Assembly (NCBI GenBank): GCA_033032175.1
Contig: CM065310.1
Location: forward strand, 3,844,001-3,908,000
From: Saturnia japonica
Taxonomy: Eukaryota > Arthropoda > Insecta > Lepidoptera > Saturniidae
Direction of reading: 5' to 3'
DNA: 64,000 bases
Below are positions 1 to 11,049 of this stretch, piece by piece (positions within the stretch are counted from its first letter, which is position 1; the number at the start of each line of letters is the position of its first letter). The position numbers were made by a program, and so were the translations under genes. The notes below the pieces were generated by a model that saw only the letters and a program-made list of their open reading frames with translations, made no database searches and was not told the DNA's origin.

Positions 1-186
1 GCTACAGCATAAAAAAGACATCATCGACTGTGACTATTTTCAGCGTAAGGCTGAGTAATTTAAGAGATAGATTAAATTAATGTACTACATAATTGTAGAC
101 GTTAAAATAGATTTACACATATTCTAAGGTCTGCCCGTTCGACGGCATTCTGTAGTCCACGCGAGCGCAGCCGCAGGCCTAGCTAG
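1..186 (+). mobile_element. Helitron-like element, family 1, 3' part
   Basis: This is the 3' portion of a dispersed repeat seen many times in the window (fuller copies at 31310-31824 and 42341-42859). Shared blocks are a 'gagtaa...gagata' segment, 'taatgtactacataattgtaga', a 'attctgtagtccacgcgag' segment and the terminal CTAG at 183-186. Complete copies start with TC and end with CTAG next to T, which fits a non-autonomous Helitron. No replicase/helicase is visible, so the class is inferred from termini only. The 5' end lies outside the window. Confidence 0.6.
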
Positions 187-645
187 TATTGAATATTCTT
201 ACACAATTATTTTTAGATATTGAAAAACATATTTACAATTCATACTGGGCATTGTATTCTGATTAAAATTTATTAAAAAGTGAGCCGTCGCAGGACGCTT
301 AGCGCCGCGCCTGGCAGATGTGAAACAACGAAATCATTTTATACAGATAATATTAATGATATTTAATAAGTAGGTACTGCGTTGACGCTTTTCACATGCA
401 ATCGTGAATGATGGGCAATTTACTTCAGTTCACTTTAGATTTGATACTGGTGGCGTGAGTGAGAAGAAACTTTTGTCCTTTTTTGACAACAGAGTTTCTG
501 CCTTACGCTGTGATTTCCTATCTCTTTTGTCTCATCTTGCTGATAACAAAATTTGTACCGTGTTCAAATTGCTAGTTTTAGTGATTTTTGTGAGAGTATT
601 ACGTGTTTATTTATAAAACGTCATTGGAAAATATGTATAATAAGA
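187..645. other. no gene or recognisable repeat
   Basis: AT-rich sequence. An open stretch at 404-616 encodes a protein ending in a hydrophobic leucine/valine run, but it begins with a non-ATG codon, has no clear splice acceptor and resembles no family I know. I do not call it a gene. Confidence 0.4.
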
Positions 646-1885
646 TAGTTTGTTCTTCTTCTTCTTCCCAGCCTTATCCCACTTTAAATGGGGTCGGCTC
701 TCCTAATTTTTCGGCGCCAGGTCGATCTGTCTTGGGTTGTCGGGTCGGGGAGTTCTTCCTCCAATAGGAGTTTCGTCATGCTAGTCCACCACGACTTCCT
801 CTACCTCTCTTATATTCAGGTAGTTGTAATGCTTGCTTTACTTCATGCTTCTCGTCTTTTCGCATTACTTAATCATACCATCTGAGGCGGCTCTCGGCTA
901 GTTTCTCTGATATAAGAGCGACTTTGAAACTACCACGGATATGCTCGTTTCTTACTTTGTCTAGTCTCGTTATACCTCCAGACCACCTCAGCATCTTCAT
1001 CTCGGCAGTGTGAAGCTTTTGGACATGCGTCTTTGTTACTGGCCAACATTCCGCTCTGTACTTCAAGGCTGGTCTCACCACCGTTTTGTAGATCTTGCCT
1101 TTAGTTCTTATTGGCATACGAGCATTGCATAAGACTCCAGTTAGTGATCGCCACTTCAGCAATGCCACGTTTACTCTGTGTGCTACATCAGCATCGACAT
1201 CTCCTTGGTCTGTGATGACCGAGCCTAGGTATTTGAATTTATTTGTTTTGGGTACAGGCGTACGATCAGGGTAGTAGATTGTGGCTGGGCTACAGTTGTT
1301 ATTAAATTGGCATTGTAAATGTTCAGTCTTTGCTCTACTTACTTTTAGACCTACGGACTCCAGAGCTGTAATCCAAGTGGTCAATGTGGTTTGCAACTCG
1401 GTTGTTGATTTGGTTATTAGAACAATATCGTCTGCATACAGGAGGTTCCAGAGCAGTGGCGCTTGGATATGTTTTATAGCGAAATTCATTACTAGGTTGA
1501 AAAGCAACGGACTAAGGGCAGAACCCTGATGAACTCCTACCCCAACCTCGAACTCTTCCGTCAGACCTGCGGGAGTTTTGACTCTAGTACGAACGTCAGT
1601 GTACATATCTTGGACTAGTTTTATGTATAAATCTGGCAGATGTTGGGCCCTCAAAGTTTGCCAAACTAGTCTGCGTGGTACCCTATCAAATGCCTTTTCT
1701 AAGTCGATGAACATGAAGTGCAGATCTTCTTTATTGAGCCGATGCTTCTCTGTCAAAAATCTAACAGCCTGTATAGCATCTATTGTGGATTTTGAGGGGG
1801 TAAAACCGAATTGATTTGGGCTCATGCAAGTAAGAAAGGATATTCGGTTAATAGGATAGTTTATGAAAGGAAGTAAATACGGCAT
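646..1885 (-). mobile_element. RTE-type non-LTR retrotransposon, 3' part with reverse transcriptase ORF
   Basis: The ORF at 869-1885 encodes 338 aa of reverse transcriptase used in target-primed retrotransposition. Visible blocks are FGFTPSKST (about residues 26-34), the first catalytic Asp in FIDLEKAFD (D61), HQGSALSPLLFN (119-130) and the active-site YADD (150-153). The following thumb and C-terminal part ends RLRWYD. On the minus strand the ORF is followed by about 220 bp of 3' UTR ending 'ggctgggaagaagaagaag' near 650, the simple-repeat tail typical of RTE elements. The endonuclease and N-terminal RT parts are missing beyond 1885, so the copy is 5'-truncated. The RT core shows no frameshift. 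It resembles the RTE clade; the exact family cannot be named by eye. Confidence 0.85.
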
Positions 1886-2259
1886 AATATTCAGTTTTTT
1901 TTAAGAAAAAGATGATTGTTTATTTAAGCGCATGGCGACGAATCACCTCATCCTATTCGATGTTTCATATTATCATATAGCGTGGCGACGCATGACGTGG
2001 CATAAGATATTTCACATCAAAAAGGCATTTGCAAATACATCTGTGAAGTGAAAATAAAGAAAAAGAGCTTGCGACTTCCTTCATAAAGTCATATCGATGG
2101 AAGTTTTTGGCGAAATCTTCATTTGGCATGTAGTGGTTTTTTTTTCTCATAAACTTATATAATTGAACTCTATCCTAATAGTAGCGTTTTAGGTGATGTT
2201 CTTTGGTTATTGTAAATTATAATTAGATATATGAAATACATTTTAGGTTGTCATAAAAA
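1886..2259. other. unannotated AT-rich spacer
   Basis: Nothing recognisable. A short minus-strand open frame at 1965-2150 has no family resemblance and no supporting signals. Confidence 0.4.
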
Positions 2260-2325
2260 CTCCTTTGTCATTTCTAACAAGGGAGCCACCATCTTTTTAC
2301 AGCGTTGTTATATTTTTTAACATTA
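2260..2325 (+). repeat. fragment of SINE-like family 2
   Basis: It contains 'actcctttg' followed by 'aacaagggagccaccatct', the diagnostic core of the family whose fuller copies are at 33218-33541 (minus) and 40895-41187 (plus). Confidence 0.55.
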
Positions 2326-2782
2326 GTAATGGATTTTATCCTCATGTACATATTATATGTAAATAATAAAAAAAAAAAATAGTTAACATTTTAAAAGTTG
2401 TGTCACTTAAAGGATTTATTTAGTAAGCTATTAGTATTGAAGGTCTCCAATATATTTAATGTTGTGCTGAATTCAAACGAGCGTATTATCAGCACCTTGG
2501 TCATGAATTTACAACTATATTATGTAGGCCTAGGGCATCTGTAAAACACTCTTGAATACCATTATATTTAAGTTTATTTGTTTATTATGTTCGTATATAT
2601 TATTCAGATTCAACAAGCCTTACGGTCAAATTTTCTATAAACTTTGAACAGTTTAAACTTTTGTATAATGTCAATTTATTATTGTGACTTGAATTGTAAA
2701 ATTTAATTATTGAAAAGGGACAACAATTTTATCATTTATTCAGTGATTGGTCAACCAAAGGAATAAAAAAAAGTAGAGACCG

Positions 2783-4850
2783 ATGACAACTAACGAGGCG
2801 TTTCATACTTATGTTAGAAATTATTCAAAAATATTTAAACGCGTTTGTATGACTGCCAAGGCGAAATTTCTGAGTAACAAAGTGCTTGCATCTACTAATA
2901 TGTCTAAGACTGTTTGGAACATAATAAATAAAGAAATGGGGAAAAATAGGAAACAAGACGATTCGATAAATCTAACTGTCGAAGGAGTACACATCTCAAA
3001 CAGTTCAGAGGTAGCAACTGTTTTTCAGGAATACTTCAGAAATATACCACTAGAGGTAACAAAAAATATTAAATCATCACCTAGTGGTGCAGCATCACTT
3101 TTGGAAAATCTGAGTACACATTTAAATTCAAAATTTAATTTTACATCTATTAGTGTAGGTGAAATAATAAGAGTTTTTAAGCAATTAAACTTAAAACATA
3201 CTGAAGACATTTGGAGAATGTCAGTAATGGTAGTTCAGTCTTTAATTATTAATATTTCATCTGGCTCATATATTTAATCAGTGTATTGATAAAGGAACTT
3301 TCCCCAGTATGACGAAAATAAGTAAAATAGTTCCATTGTTTAAATCAGGCTGTAGGAGTAATATTGAAAATTATAGACCAATTTCTGTGCTTCCTTCGAT
3401 TAGTAAGATTTTTGATAAAATTATGCTAAAGCAATTAGTACGAGTACTTTAATAATCATAAAATATTGGATGGTCGGCAGTTTGGTTTCACGAAATCAAA
3501 ATCTACGACTGACGCTGGTGCAACGCTATTAAGTCACATATTTGAGGCATGGGAGAAGTCGCAGGATGCAATCGGTGTATTCTGTGATCTTTCAAAAGCT
3601 TTCGACTACGTTGATCGCACTAAGCTCATACTTAAGATGAAACATTATGATGTGTGTGGACCTTCTCTAGACTTTCTGGAATCCTATTTAACAGATCGCT
3701 GTCTCAAAGTAAGTGTAAATGGGGCAAACTCTTCGGGATCCTTGGCTAGAATCGGCGTCCCACAGGGTTAGATATTGGGACCGTTTTTGTCTTTAGTATA
3801 TATAAATGATCTACCACTAATGGTTAAGAACTGTGCTAACATTGTTCTTTTTGCAGACGATACTTCACTTATATTTCAAGTGAAAAGAAATGATTTAGTA
3901 CTTAGGCATGTAAATAATACTTTGATTACCCAATGTACAACGTGTTGAAAGTAATATTAAGATAGAAGAGAACATAGTAGGCATGGTTGATAATACTGTT
4001 TTCTTAGGCATCACACTAGATGCAAAATTACAATGGGGTCCTCACATTAAAACCTTGGCAGTGAAATTAAGCTCCACTGCATACGCAGTGCGTAAGATTC
4101 GCCAGTTAACTGATATTGCTACTGCTAGGCTGGTCTACTTCGCTTACTTCGCTTCGCTTACGCTTAGTTTAATGTCCTATGGTATTTTACTGTGGGGTTC
4201 AGCAGCTGAGGTAGAAACCATATTTGTATTACAAAAACGGGCAGTTCGGGCAATTTATGATATGGAACCACGCGAATCATTGAGGAATAAATTTCAAGAA
4301 TTTGGTATCTTAACTTTGCTTTCCCAATACATCTTGGAAAATATAATGTATGTTTGGAAAAATGAAGGCAATTTTGAACTTGTTACTAACACACACAATT
4401 TCAATACTAGAAATAAATATAAAATAGTTATTCCGTCTTTTAGACTTAGTAAAACAAATAAAAGATTTTTAGGAGGTAATTGTGTTAGGTTTTATAATAA
4501 ACTTCCTAAGCCCATTAGCAATTTGCCGGATAATAAGTTCAAGAATCATATTAAGCAGGTTTTATTGTCAAAGGGGTATTATAGGGTGGCTGATTACGTG
4601 AATGATGGTGATGTCTGGATGTGATTCCTTCTCTGTACATCTACTGAAAATGATAATAACTGTATATAATTAAATACTGTATAACCAGTTTAAAAAAAAG
4701 ATAATAAGATAAACCCGGTCGAGTTTCTTGTCGGTTCTTCTCGATGTCTGGGATGTTTTCCGAACCGGTGGTAGTGTTTTGACATTCATAAATGCCTTCT
4801 TAGGGCCTAAATTGAATAAAATATATTTTGATTTTTGATTTTTTTTTTTT
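2783..4850 (+). mobile_element. jockey/CR1-like non-LTR retrotransposon, degenerate
   Basis: This is the plus-strand remnant of a LINE encoding ORF2-type reverse transcriptase. In order: a pre-RT segment (2783-3277); 'ENYRPISVLPSISK' in another frame near 3370; an RT block at 3466-3771 with FGFTKSKST, DLSKAFDYVD and GVPQG; an FADD active site near 3850 (LFADDTSLIF); and a thumb/C-terminal region at 3983-4624 that ends in the stop at 4622-4624. Frameshifts and a stop directly after GVPQG break the ORF, so it is dead. Its 3' UTR (about 4705-4850) has 'ttcttgtcggttcttctcga' and 'ccgaaccggtggtag', ending in a T-rich tail with AATAAA. A second copy of this 3' end lies inverted at about 28985-29065. 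Confidence 0.85.
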
Positions 4851-4979
4851 GATTACTCATTTACTCTTTTTTTCTTTAACTGGCGTAGTAGAAGCAATTG
4901 CCAGTCTCCGTATTTTATTTCCACGAAAGCCAAATTTAAGTTCAGTTTTATATTGTCATTATCTGCTTCTGATTCACAG

Positions 4980-5048
4980 GCCTCGTGGAAAAATGAGTAT
5001 TATGTTACTATTGAGTCAAAAGGTGGCGACTATGATCCCCGTCAATGA
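4980..5048 (+). CDS. candidate terminal coding exon of an unidentified gene
   Basis: A strong acceptor (pyrimidine-rich 'tgcttctgattcacag') precedes an open frame that reads ASWKNEYYVTIESKGGDYDP followed by RQ and TGA at 5046-5048. An AT-rich tail and an AATAAA at 5659-5664 follow. The composition looks protein-like, unlike flanking translations. The upstream exons would lie left of the window, or in the repeat-filled 1-4.9 kb where I found none. The family is not recognised. The alternative is a chance acceptor plus a short open frame. Confidence 0.3.
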   Translation, partial: ASWKNEYYVTIESKGGDYDPRQ

Positions 5049-5664
5049 CTGAGTTTTGAGTTATGAGAATTATTAATGTGTCTGGGTTTTAAATATGTAC
5101 AACGTATAACAGCTGTATCAACCGTATATCGTGTAATATAATAATGTAAGCTTTGCTTAGTTTGAAATTATATGACCATATTAAGTGAAATTGTGTCCCC
5201 ATATTTATAATTTATTTTTATATTCTACAATATGTAAAATTGTAAAGCATTGTGTAAATTACAACAATGATTTATTCAAGCTGGTGCTACAACAACGCGG
5301 GAACCAAAAATTAATCTATGTGTGTATGTAAAAATTCAAAATGTTCATTTCAATAACTAAAAAATGCCATTTCGTATATTCGTAATTTAGAATTTAATTG
5401 AATTGTGCATTTTATCCAAATTTCAACTGAATATGTTGTTGACAGAATGCGGCCGCAGAAATGTTCAACGAAAATCCTTAATAAATTAGTTTAAATCTCA
5501 ATGTAATGTATTAAGACATTTTTCATAATATGTTGGCTATACTAGCATGCCAAGGTTTGATCGAAGTTTGTTATTAGTGCATTAAGTTAGCTGTGTAAAT
5601 ACAAGTTTAAGTTACAGTGGAAATTACTTTTTATTTTTGAAGCTAAGTCCGTATATTAAATAAA
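5049..5664 (+). other. possible 3' UTR with poly(A) signal
   Basis: AT-rich, repeat-poor sequence between the candidate terminal exon and AATAAA at 5659-5664. It is a 3' UTR only if that exon is real; otherwise it is plain spacer. Confidence 0.25.
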
Positions 5665-5714
5665 GATATAAAAAAAGTAAATAGATAGGTAAATTTATAA
5701 GATTTTTTTTTAAA

Positions 5715-5765
5715 CTAGCTATGCTCCATGGTTTCACTCGTATTCAATTTATTCGACAAACAGTA
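5715..5765 (-). repeat. Helitron-like terminus fragment
   Basis: 'ctagctatgctccatggttt' followed by 'cactcgtattcaatttattc'. This is an inverted CTAG terminus, with a relative at 35534-35580 ('ctagcagtgatccacggttt'). Confidence 0.35.
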
Positions 5766-5772
5766 CAACAAT

Positions 5773-6284
5773 TTTTTTTAGAACTTACTATATTGTTAGC
5801 CGTAAGGGCCCTCGAGCCTCAGACGGCTTTTACAGCTTCACCGTAACTTGTGGGCGAGCGCTTATGGCAATCAGCTGCGAAAACGTGGTAACATGCTCAA
5901 GAGTGCAAAAGTGGCGTCACCTCGGCTTGGGCTGTTGCCGTAATTGCAATTAAGTCGCGAACAGGCTAATTCCCTATCCGTAGAAATTCGATCTAAACTA
6001 AAATATACGTATAAACATGTTCCTGCCTCCTGGGAGGAATGAAGAAAAATGTGTAAATGTATTTAGTGATCTGTCAAAAAAAAAGAGAAAAAAAAGGTCC
6101 CTTACAGAACCTATGTTACCTACGAACCTGTGTTGTGTGCACGAGTGTGAGGTGAAGTGTAATGGTGTCTGTTCAGTGCCATTTGTATCCTGCGAGCGCC
6201 TGCTAGCTGCAAGGGCTCCACACCGAGAGAAACAGAGCTAGGCTCGAGTTACCATTGGAGAGGTTGGACATAGCGGGTTCAAAC
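5773..6284 (-). repeat. SINE-like retroposon family 1, copy 1
   Basis: Shares ordered blocks with the TSD-flanked copy at 10280-10854: T-run, 'tgttagccgtaagggccct', 'ggcttttacagcttcaccg', 'gggcgagcgc', 'cctcctgggaggaa', 'ggtcccttacagaacctatg', 'ctaggctcgagttacc'. The T-run at the left marks the 3' poly(A) on the minus strand. No long ORF is conserved between copies. Confidence 0.7.
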
Positions 6285-6367
6285 AAGCTTCCGTGCCGCC
6301 AACGCATCCGTGTAGCCTATCCCAATCTAACGGCTGGACCGATTTTTATGAATTTTTTTATGTAATA

Positions 6368-7416
6368 GGTTGGGGAAAAAGTTTCTTCGCATTTTTATAG
6401 GAAAATTCAAGACATTATTTCAAAGTTTATTTACAGTATATATGTGTCGTTTTATTCGATGACTTTCTGCCATTTTGTAGGTAGAGGCATGATCCCGTTG
6501 CTGTGGAAACTTTGGGACTTCTGATCAAAAAAACGCGACAAATAGTTTTGGCAGTCCTCTCTTGATGTTAACCTTACAGAACCTAAAGAATTCTGAGGAG
6601 ACGAAACAGGTGAAAATCTGAAGGTGCAAGCAAGGTCAGGGCTATATGGTGGATGCACGAACAATGCCCTTCCAGTCCCACCATACACACAGCATCACCT
6701 TATATCGAGTTAGCCCAGGTTTGGTCACAGTCTGTGAAGCCTAGCCGATCTTAGACTACGCCTTTTTCGTACGTTCTTGTCGCACGTGATCCACTTTTCA
6801 TCTCCAGTTATCAATCTCTTCAAAAACGGCTCGGTTTCATTACGTCTCAATAATGAATCGCAAATGAGTACACGGTTCATTAGGTTTCTTTCAGTGAGCT
6901 CGTGAGCACCCAAATATCGAGCTTTTTGATATAGCCAGCTTTCTTGAAATGGGTTAAACCTGTTTTGTGGTCAATTTTCAGTTCTTCAACCATATCGTAA
7001 CTACTGATATGCCGATCTTGCTTCACTTTTTCAAAAATAGCGTCCATTTTATTCGTAACAGGGTGATCAGAGCGAGGTGCATCTTTAACATCAAAATTTC
7101 CAGAATGAAAACGTTTGAACCAACTTTGTGCTATTCTTACTGACACTGCATTAGGTCCATAGAAATAACAAATTTTATCGCTGCTTGAGTTGCATTTGTG
7201 CCTTTTTTGTAATAATATTTTAAAATGTATCAAATTTCTTCTTTAGATACACTCATTTTTACAGAAAAAAAGCAAATGAAAAATAGCGGGAAACAACTTT
7301 TTTTTTTAATGTAACCTTTTTAATGTTACCAAAACCAGCCAGATACAAATAGTAAAGCCAAAGAAAGTTTATAACAAGTTTATAACTACGTTTCCGAAAA
7401 CACTTTTTCCCCGACA
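6368..7416 (-). mobile_element. mariner-like DNA transposon, internally deleted
   Basis: Imperfect terminal inverted repeats are visible. The left end reads 'ggttggggaaaaagtttctt' after TA; the right end, read inward, is 'tgtcggggaaaaagtgtttt'. The minus strand encodes degenerate mariner transposase. It starts MSVSKEEI at 7255 with an early stop; then comes a helix-turn-helix region including 'VRIAQSWFKRFHSGNFDVKD' and RSDHPVT, then LITGDEKWI with the first catalytic Asp. The motif before the second catalytic domain (MLCVWWDWKG) runs directly into the VHPPYSPDLA block. The stretch that should carry the second Asp (HDNARPH type) is therefore absent, and the element cannot be autonomous. It ends LPTKWQKVIE near 6455. 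Confidence 0.85.
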
Positions 7417-8191
7417 TATTATATGTGGTAGTTATGAGGATATGTCGGAAAGTATAGTTCATACCGCTAGGTGTTAGTGTCCTTATCCAGATTTTTTTTT
7501 TTCATCAGAAATACCTATGACCCCAAATTTTCACCCTTATCGTTTAATAATCACGATTTTATTTTTGTATGAAATAAAAAAAAATGTATTACGCGCGTTA
7601 CCGAAGAAATCCGGGTATTCCACAAAAATAAATAAATTAAATAACTAGGCGAGCGAAGCCGCGGGCAACAGCTAGTCTTACATGTAAAAATCTTGTGTGG
7701 GTCTGTTAATGATCGTGTAACTTCTGAAAGACTACTGCAATCGAGCTCGTATTCACATAATATATTTAGGTTAGCTATATTGGGATCTGATAGATAGCGG
7801 TGGGTGTGAAACATTAGCTACCGGAAAGAGCAGAACAAGATCCGTCAGGCCAGCTAGTATAAATTATAAAGAGTACGTGTACTATAAAATAGCGCCTACT
7901 ATTTTCCACGAGCAATAAACTATTCATCATAGAAGTGTGAAATTGCAATTCACGTTTTTTAAATTACCCTGTTCTCGATCTGATCTATTAAAAAATTTAA
8001 AATAATTATTATAAAAAACATATTTTCAGAACAAGTACAATTTCAGTAATGGAATGTCTTTAATAAATAAAATCTTAAATCATCATCTACATAAATAGAG
8101 TGAAAAGTAAACATTTTATCTATAAAAATAGCACTTTGTAAAAAGAAAAGAGCAAACAATTACTTAAATATAATTATTTTACCTAGGATCC

Positions 8192-8194
<3 letters not shown>
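7417..8194. other. spacer with a small Helitron-like tail
   Basis: Only 'gcgagcgaagccgcgggcaa' followed by 'cagctag' (about 7649-7675) is recognisable, a Helitron-like 3' terminus. The rest is AT-rich without gene signals. Confidence 0.4.

Positions 8195-8240
<46 letters not shown>
8195..8240. repeat. (AT)n microsatellite
   Basis: Perfect alternating AT for about 46 bp. Confidence 0.95.
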
Positions 8241-8249
<9 letters not shown>

Positions 8250-8689
8250 TAAAAAATAATTAACAACAAATTTTAAATAAGTATACCTGAAATTCCGTGG
8301 GACATTATGGAAATTACAGCGCGATGTTGGAGACTTTTTCTTCGATTTTACCCACTTTTGGGACTAGCACATTTATTGGTGCGTACTTCTTTGGTCCTGT
8401 TTTACTCGCACCTAGGTATTAAATGAAAGATTCTACAGTACGCTAAAATAATTTCTCTAGAAATACATGTAACAGATGTCCTAATGAGGGCAGCAATTTT
8501 TGCATAATTTTCCTATAATGCACTTTAGTATAGTCGATGATATTAATTTGCGCATTATACTAACTGCCTACATATTAGAAACGATCGCATGTAGGCAAAT
8601 TAGTATCCCCCATGAAATAAGGTAATTGCGCAAGCAGTGAATAGAAAAAATAAGACCGCAAATCTTTCGTGGAATTCTCTGATAGTGAT

Positions 8690-8960
8690 ACCGATGTGAT
8701 ATAACTACAAGTGCGGGTGTCAGGACGCGCATTGCGGAGTTGTTCGTGCCAGGACTATGTGGAGCATAGCACGGTCGTGGACGGGTGAAAGTGACAGTTC
8801 TTTCTCTGCGTCCGTTCAGTCACAGTGCGAGCACTGAGCTTGGTACGGCGACCGTTTGCGATCCCTCCCCGAAGCCGCGAAACACGACCGTGACTTTGAC
8901 TTTTAATAAATTGTTTACCGAATTTGGCGCGCGGTGCCCTGTGTAACAAACCTGTTTATT
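8690..8960. other. CpG-rich block, possibly an LTR remnant or promoter
   Basis: This stretch is distinctly GC- and CpG-rich compared with its flanks. On the plus strand it has AATAAA near 8903, then 'ttggcgcgcggtgccctg' about 20 bp later. That could be the end of a long terminal repeat followed by a tRNA primer-binding site, but no second LTR or gag/pol is present. It could equally be a promoter or exapted exon; the minus-strand 64-aa frame over it is not recognised. Confidence 0.25.
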
Positions 8961-9174
8961 AGAACGGTAACTATTTTATTTTTAAATATGTATTATGGTT
9001 ATTTATTTTTTAATATTGTATTTATCTTAAAATTCAATTTATTTCAATTACGTAATTACATTAATAACAAAAAATAATTTGAAAATTTTATTATTGTTAG
9101 AGGAAGTATTCGTCTGTATTTATTAACACTAAGTTGAGCCGGCCCGCTTCGCTAGGCGTAATTTTATATTGTTA

Positions 9175-9402
9175 CTAGTTGTGCCCGCGGCTCCGCTCGC
9201 ATGGACAACAGAAGTGCATATAAAAATCGTACTTTGTTAATACTGTAATAACCTTTAATTGAATGAAGATATCGTGCTAATTTTTCTTTTTGGTAAAGAC
9301 CAAGTATCTCAGGAGTAAAACAAAAAAGAGTTCAAAATCTATTCAGTAGTTTTTGCGTGTTGCGCGAACAACGGCAAAACTAAATAATTTTATTTATATA
9401 GA
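9175..9402 (-). mobile_element. Helitron-like element, family 4 (short)
   Basis: Minus orientation: CTAG at 9175-9178 followed by 'ttgtgcccgcggctccgctc', ending at 'atttatatagata', i.e. 5' TCTATATAAAT on the minus strand. Related copies are at 9759-9939, 46662-46827 and 55122-55287. Confidence 0.6.
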
Positions 9403-9410
9403 TAGATAGC

Positions 9411-9600
9411 AATTTTTAATAAAAGAGAAAACCATCTTCAATTTTCTTGATGAGTTCCCTATTGTATCTTCGAAGTGTTGAAGGTCCAATGGCAATGAAC
9501 TTAAAATGAGACCACCCTGTCAAACAAGAACAGAATTATCCAAATCTGTTCATAAACAAAAAAGTTATGGCTGAACATCCATAAAAAATTCATTTGAATC
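9411..9600 (-). repeat. dispersed repeat F
   Basis: Inverted copy of a family with the core 'ttggaccttcaacttcgaag' then 'atacac'. Other members are at 32690-32850, 36940-37110, 46490-46640 and 49670-49880 (and the duplicate near 58130). Nature unknown. Confidence 0.5.
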
Positions 9601-9758
9601 GAATATCCTCCGTCTTCTTTAGAAGTTAAAAAAAATCCTATGTTCATTTCGTTCATATAATGTATCTATATACCAAATTTTATTTAAAATTTTCCAACTG
9701 TTTGAAAGTTATTAAAGAACAAACATCCTAACATTCACATTCACAATACTATAATAGA

Positions 9759-9939
9759 CTACCTGTGCCCGTGGCTCCACTCGCATTAACAGAATTATTG
9801 TTTAAAAATTGTGTAAAATTTATTTTTATCTGGACCAAGTATCTAAAGAGTAAAATAAAAAAAAATTATTAAAACCTATCCGGTAGCTTTTTCGTGATAC
9901 ACGTACAACCGCAAATCTTTATTATTTTATTTATATAGA
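9759..9939 (-). mobile_element. Helitron-like element, family 4, second copy
   Basis: Begins 'ctacctgtgcccgtggctcc' and ends 'ttatatagata'. Same arrangement as 9175-9402, with CTAC in place of CTAG. Confidence 0.5.
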
Positions 9940-9959
9940 TAGATAGATTGACAGATTAA

Positions 9960-10090
9960 TCTATACTAATATTATAAATCTCAAAAGATTGTTTTTTGTT
10001 TGTTTGTAAGTATGCTTTGAACGCACTATCCCTGAAAGGATCAGTCAGATTTGATAAACATTTTTTACTTTTATGTTATTATATACCAGC
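9960..10090 (+). mobile_element. Helitron-like 5' end fragment
   Basis: Starts 'tctatactaatattataaat', a 5' terminus I associate with lepidopteran Helitrons, followed by 'tttgaacgcactatccctga'. No matching 3' end follows, so it is truncated. Confidence 0.45.
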
Positions 10091-10279
10091 CATTGCTATA
10101 GTTTTGTAATAATTTAATAAACTTTGAAATGGAAATAAACTTTATTTTAATAAACATGACACATTAATAGTATTACAAAGGAAGCATAAAAGTAAACATC
10201 TTAAATTTTATGAACATAGATAATATATAGTTATGAGAATCATAGACTTCTTGTTTATCTTTTTATGACCATACATCAC

Positions 10280-10854
10280 TTTTTTTTTTTTTTTTTTTTT
10301 TTTTTTGAGAACTGACTACACTGTTAGCCTTAGGGGCCCTAAAGCCGCTGCGGCTTTTACAGCTTCACCGGACTTGGGGGCGAGCGCAGAGGGCACTCAA
10401 CCGCGAAAGTTTTGTGGACGACTCGCACGAGGGTGCCAAAGTGGCCGGACCTCGGCTCGGGCGGTCGTCGCGTTCGCAAATAGGTCGCGATCTATTCGAA
10501 TCCCTACACCTACGATTCGAGCTAACTAAATATACACATAGGCACGTTCCCTTCCTCCTGGGAGGAAGGAAGGAACCGTGCGTATGTGTATTCAATAATC
10601 GGAATGTTTCTACACTAACTAGCGCTAACTAACTAGCGTAAAAAAAGAAAAAAAAGGTCCCTCACAGAACCTATGTACCTGTGTGGTGTGCACGTGTGTA
10701 TGTTCATACGTGTGTAGTGTTGTATGTAGGTAGCTAAGTGATGCACGTACAGTGTCACTTGTATCGCGCGGGCGATTGCCTGACCCAAGGGTTTCACACC
10801 GAGGAACGGACCTAGGCTTGGGTTACCGCTAGAGAGGGTGGACGTGACGGGTGG
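10280..10854 (-). mobile_element. SINE-like retroposon family 1, intact copy with target-site duplication
   Basis: Flanked by a perfect 13-bp duplication, GACCATACATCAC, at 10267-10279 and 10855-10867. The left edge is 27 T residues (10280-10306), i.e. a poly(A) tail on the minus strand, proving retroposition. Internal blocks match six other copies in the window. No coding capacity is conserved. I see no convincing tRNA-type A/B boxes, so the parent RNA is unknown; it could be a 5'-truncated LINE tail. Confidence 0.85.
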
Positions 10855-11049
10855 GACCATACATCACAGTTTGATAGCCTATTTATGGAGTAAGGACAAC
10901 AACAATAAGGAGCGAAGGAGTAATTATGAACATTAACCAATCTGGCTCACGGTAGGCTGCCACGGGAAGTGAAAATAACGATAGACTACACGGGTTGGTG
11001 GAATAAATTTAACACTGTTGAATTTGAACGTTAGACTTAGGATGTTAGT

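Noticed and set aside
404..616. small protein-coding gene
   Set aside because: Begins at a non-ATG codon, lacks a clear acceptor, and the protein matches no family.
8755..8949. basic 64-aa protein on the minus strand
   Set aside because: The Arg-rich composition is explained by CpG-rich DNA; no splice or family support.
10305..10860. overlapping ORFs on both strands
   Set aside because: They lie wholly within a GC-rich retroposon and are not conserved between copies.
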